Assembly: GCA_045402695.1 (NCBI GenBank)
Contig: JAWPNA010000008.1
Coordinates: 1-14,335, forward strand
From: JAWPNA01 sp045402695
Lineage (GTDB): Bacteria; Acidobacteriota; Polarisedimenticolia; JACPZX01; DASXTC01
DNA: 14,335 nt
Direction of reading: 5' to 3'
The notes under the pieces were generated by a model, which saw only the letters and a program-made list of their open reading frames with translations, ran no database searches and was not told the DNA's origin. The translations under genes and the position numbers were made by a program. Positions 13,574 through 14,335 of the stretch are shown in pieces. Every line of letters begins with the position of its first letter. Within the stretch, counting starts at the first letter, position 1.

Positions 13574-14335
13574 ACGCCATGAACGCAGGGTACGGCTTGG
13601 CACCGAGAGTGTGCGCCCTCGCTCTCGCATCTCTGTTCACGCTGTGGGCGCCGGCGATCGCCGGTGAGGATCAGGACCTCTACAACAGCGGTCGCACAGC
13701 AGTCTTCGAGGAGCGATGGGACGATGCCCGGAAGGTACTGGAGGATCTGACCCGCCGCTTCCCCGACAGTCCCTATGTGGATGACGCCTACTACTGGATG
13801 GGGATGGCCCTCTACGAGGTGCGCGAGCCCGATCTGGCCTACGATGTCCTCAAGCAGCTCGCCGCCCGGTTCCCGAAGAGCCCGTGGAGCGACGACGCCC
13901 GCGCGTTGCGCGTTCGCTGTGCCGAATCGGCATTGAAGTCGACCACGCACGGCAGAGTGGCCGCCGCGCCCGGCGTGTCCGGGTACGCCGAGTACGAAGC
14001 ATTCATCGAGAAGAGCACGCGGGACAGCAGCGCGAAGGTTCAGCTCCTGGCGATCGACACGATTCTCACGACCCGTCCGGAAAAAGCGCCCGAGCTTCTG
14101 CCGCGCCTCAACGGAGGCGGATCGACATCGCGCGAGGCCGCGGGCATCGTCCTTGACCGGTTCTTCGGATCCCAGAAGGTGAAGGTTTCCGTGGAGGACC
14201 AGTCCCAGGGTCTCGAAGAGGATAACGTGTCCGTGCTGGTGCGCCCGGGAGACGACGTGGCTCACCTTCGGCTCCCCGAGGCGGTCGACCTGGCGCGCGC
14301 CCCTGCCACAGCCAGGTTCGACGCCGCGATCCGCT
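13570..14335 (+). CDS. Secreted TPR-repeat protein (3' end cut by window)
   Basis: The frame starting with ATG 13570 stays open to the window edge (255 codons seen). An N-terminal signal peptide is likely (RVCALALASLFTLWAPAIA, cleavage near residue 31; no lipobox cysteine). Two tetratricopeptide-like repeats follow at about 35-68 and 72-105. They contain RWDDARKVLEDLTRRFPDSP and AYDVLKQLAARFPKSP, the pattern of BamD/CpoB-type periplasmic scaffolds. Residues 150-200 are helical and could be HEAT-like. After 205 a beta-rich segment begins (KVKVSVEDQSQG). The start overlaps the anti-sigma stop by 4 bp (ATGA); Met4 at 13579 is an alternative start. In the operon it is the third gene after sigma and anti-sigma, so it may sense or respond to envelope state. 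A precise partner cannot be named. Confidence 0.85.
   Translation, partial: MNAMNAGYGLAPRVCALALASLFTLWAPAIAGEDQDLYNSGRTAVFEERWDDARKVLEDLTRRFPDSPYVDDAYYWMGMALYEVREPDLAYDVLKQLAARFPKSPWSDDARALRVRCAESALKSTTHGRVAAAPGVSGYAEYEAFIEKSTRDSSAKVQLLAIDTILTTRPEKAPELLPRLNGGGSTSREAAGIVLDRFFGSQKVKVSVEDQSQGLEEDNVSVLVRPGDDVAHLRLPEAVDLARAPATARFDAAIR

Noticed and set aside
12727..14265. Long open frame on the minus strand (about 512 codons) opposite the anti-sigma and TPR genes
   Set aside because: Its translation is low-complexity Arg/Ser/Ala-rich with no recognisable domain. The plus strand carries a zinc motif, a membrane helix, a signal peptide, TPRs and an ATGA overlap.

Overview
The window is GC-rich (I judge roughly two thirds G+C by eye) and densely coding. 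It looks like chromosomal DNA of a free-living diderm bacterium. It carries the MEP isoprenoid enzyme Dxr, undecaprenyl-PP synthase, CdsA, an RseP-type site-2 protease, pilin-like proteins and a periplasmic TPR protein. Gene content and divergent sequences suggest an uncultured, deep-branching high-GC lineage (Acidobacteriota- or Eisenbacteria-like), but no rRNA or ribosomal protein is present, so this placement is a weak inference. I saw no tRNA, CRISPR array, insertion sequence or phage gene.

Left part (1-3143): the tail of an unidentified gene; a glutathione S-transferase gene broken by at least two frame changes; a 649-residue GHKL-type ATPase with an S5-like middle domain, an Ig-like domain and an unassigned C-terminal module; and a small uncharacterised ORF.

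Pilus/DNA-uptake part (3144-6752): a strongly structured untranslated stretch with two tandem hairpins leads into a secreted ComEA-like double helix-hairpin-helix protein. A strong hairpin directly after its stop is followed by a GspH/FimT-like pseudopilin that appears to lack a leader peptide. Next comes a long protein in which an S23-type four-helix-bundle domain is fused in frame to a PilX-like pilin. No PilV, PilW, PilY1, major pilin or pilus motor gene is visible, so this is a partial or unusual minor-pilin locus.

Envelope operon (11863 down to 6771, minus strand): truA, uppS, cdsA, dxr, rseP, with very tight spacing from uppS onward. It supplies isoprenoid precursor, the lipid carrier for peptidoglycan, CDP-diacylglycerol for phospholipids, and the protease that releases membrane-held sigma factors. 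It converges on the pilin gene with an 18-bp gap.

Right part (12112-14335, plus strand): an ECF sigma factor, a membrane-anchored zinc-finger anti-sigma factor and a secreted TPR protein that runs off the edge. The last two overlap by ATGA. This operon diverges from truA across about 250 bp holding a perfect 10-bp inverted repeat flanked by two oppositely oriented TACGAT hexamers. A sigma/anti-sigma pair beside rseP suggests an envelope stress circuit working by regulated proteolysis.

Most notable: the S23-PilX fusion, the GHKL-S5-Ig ATPase, the paired hairpins before comEA, and the leaderless pseudopilin.
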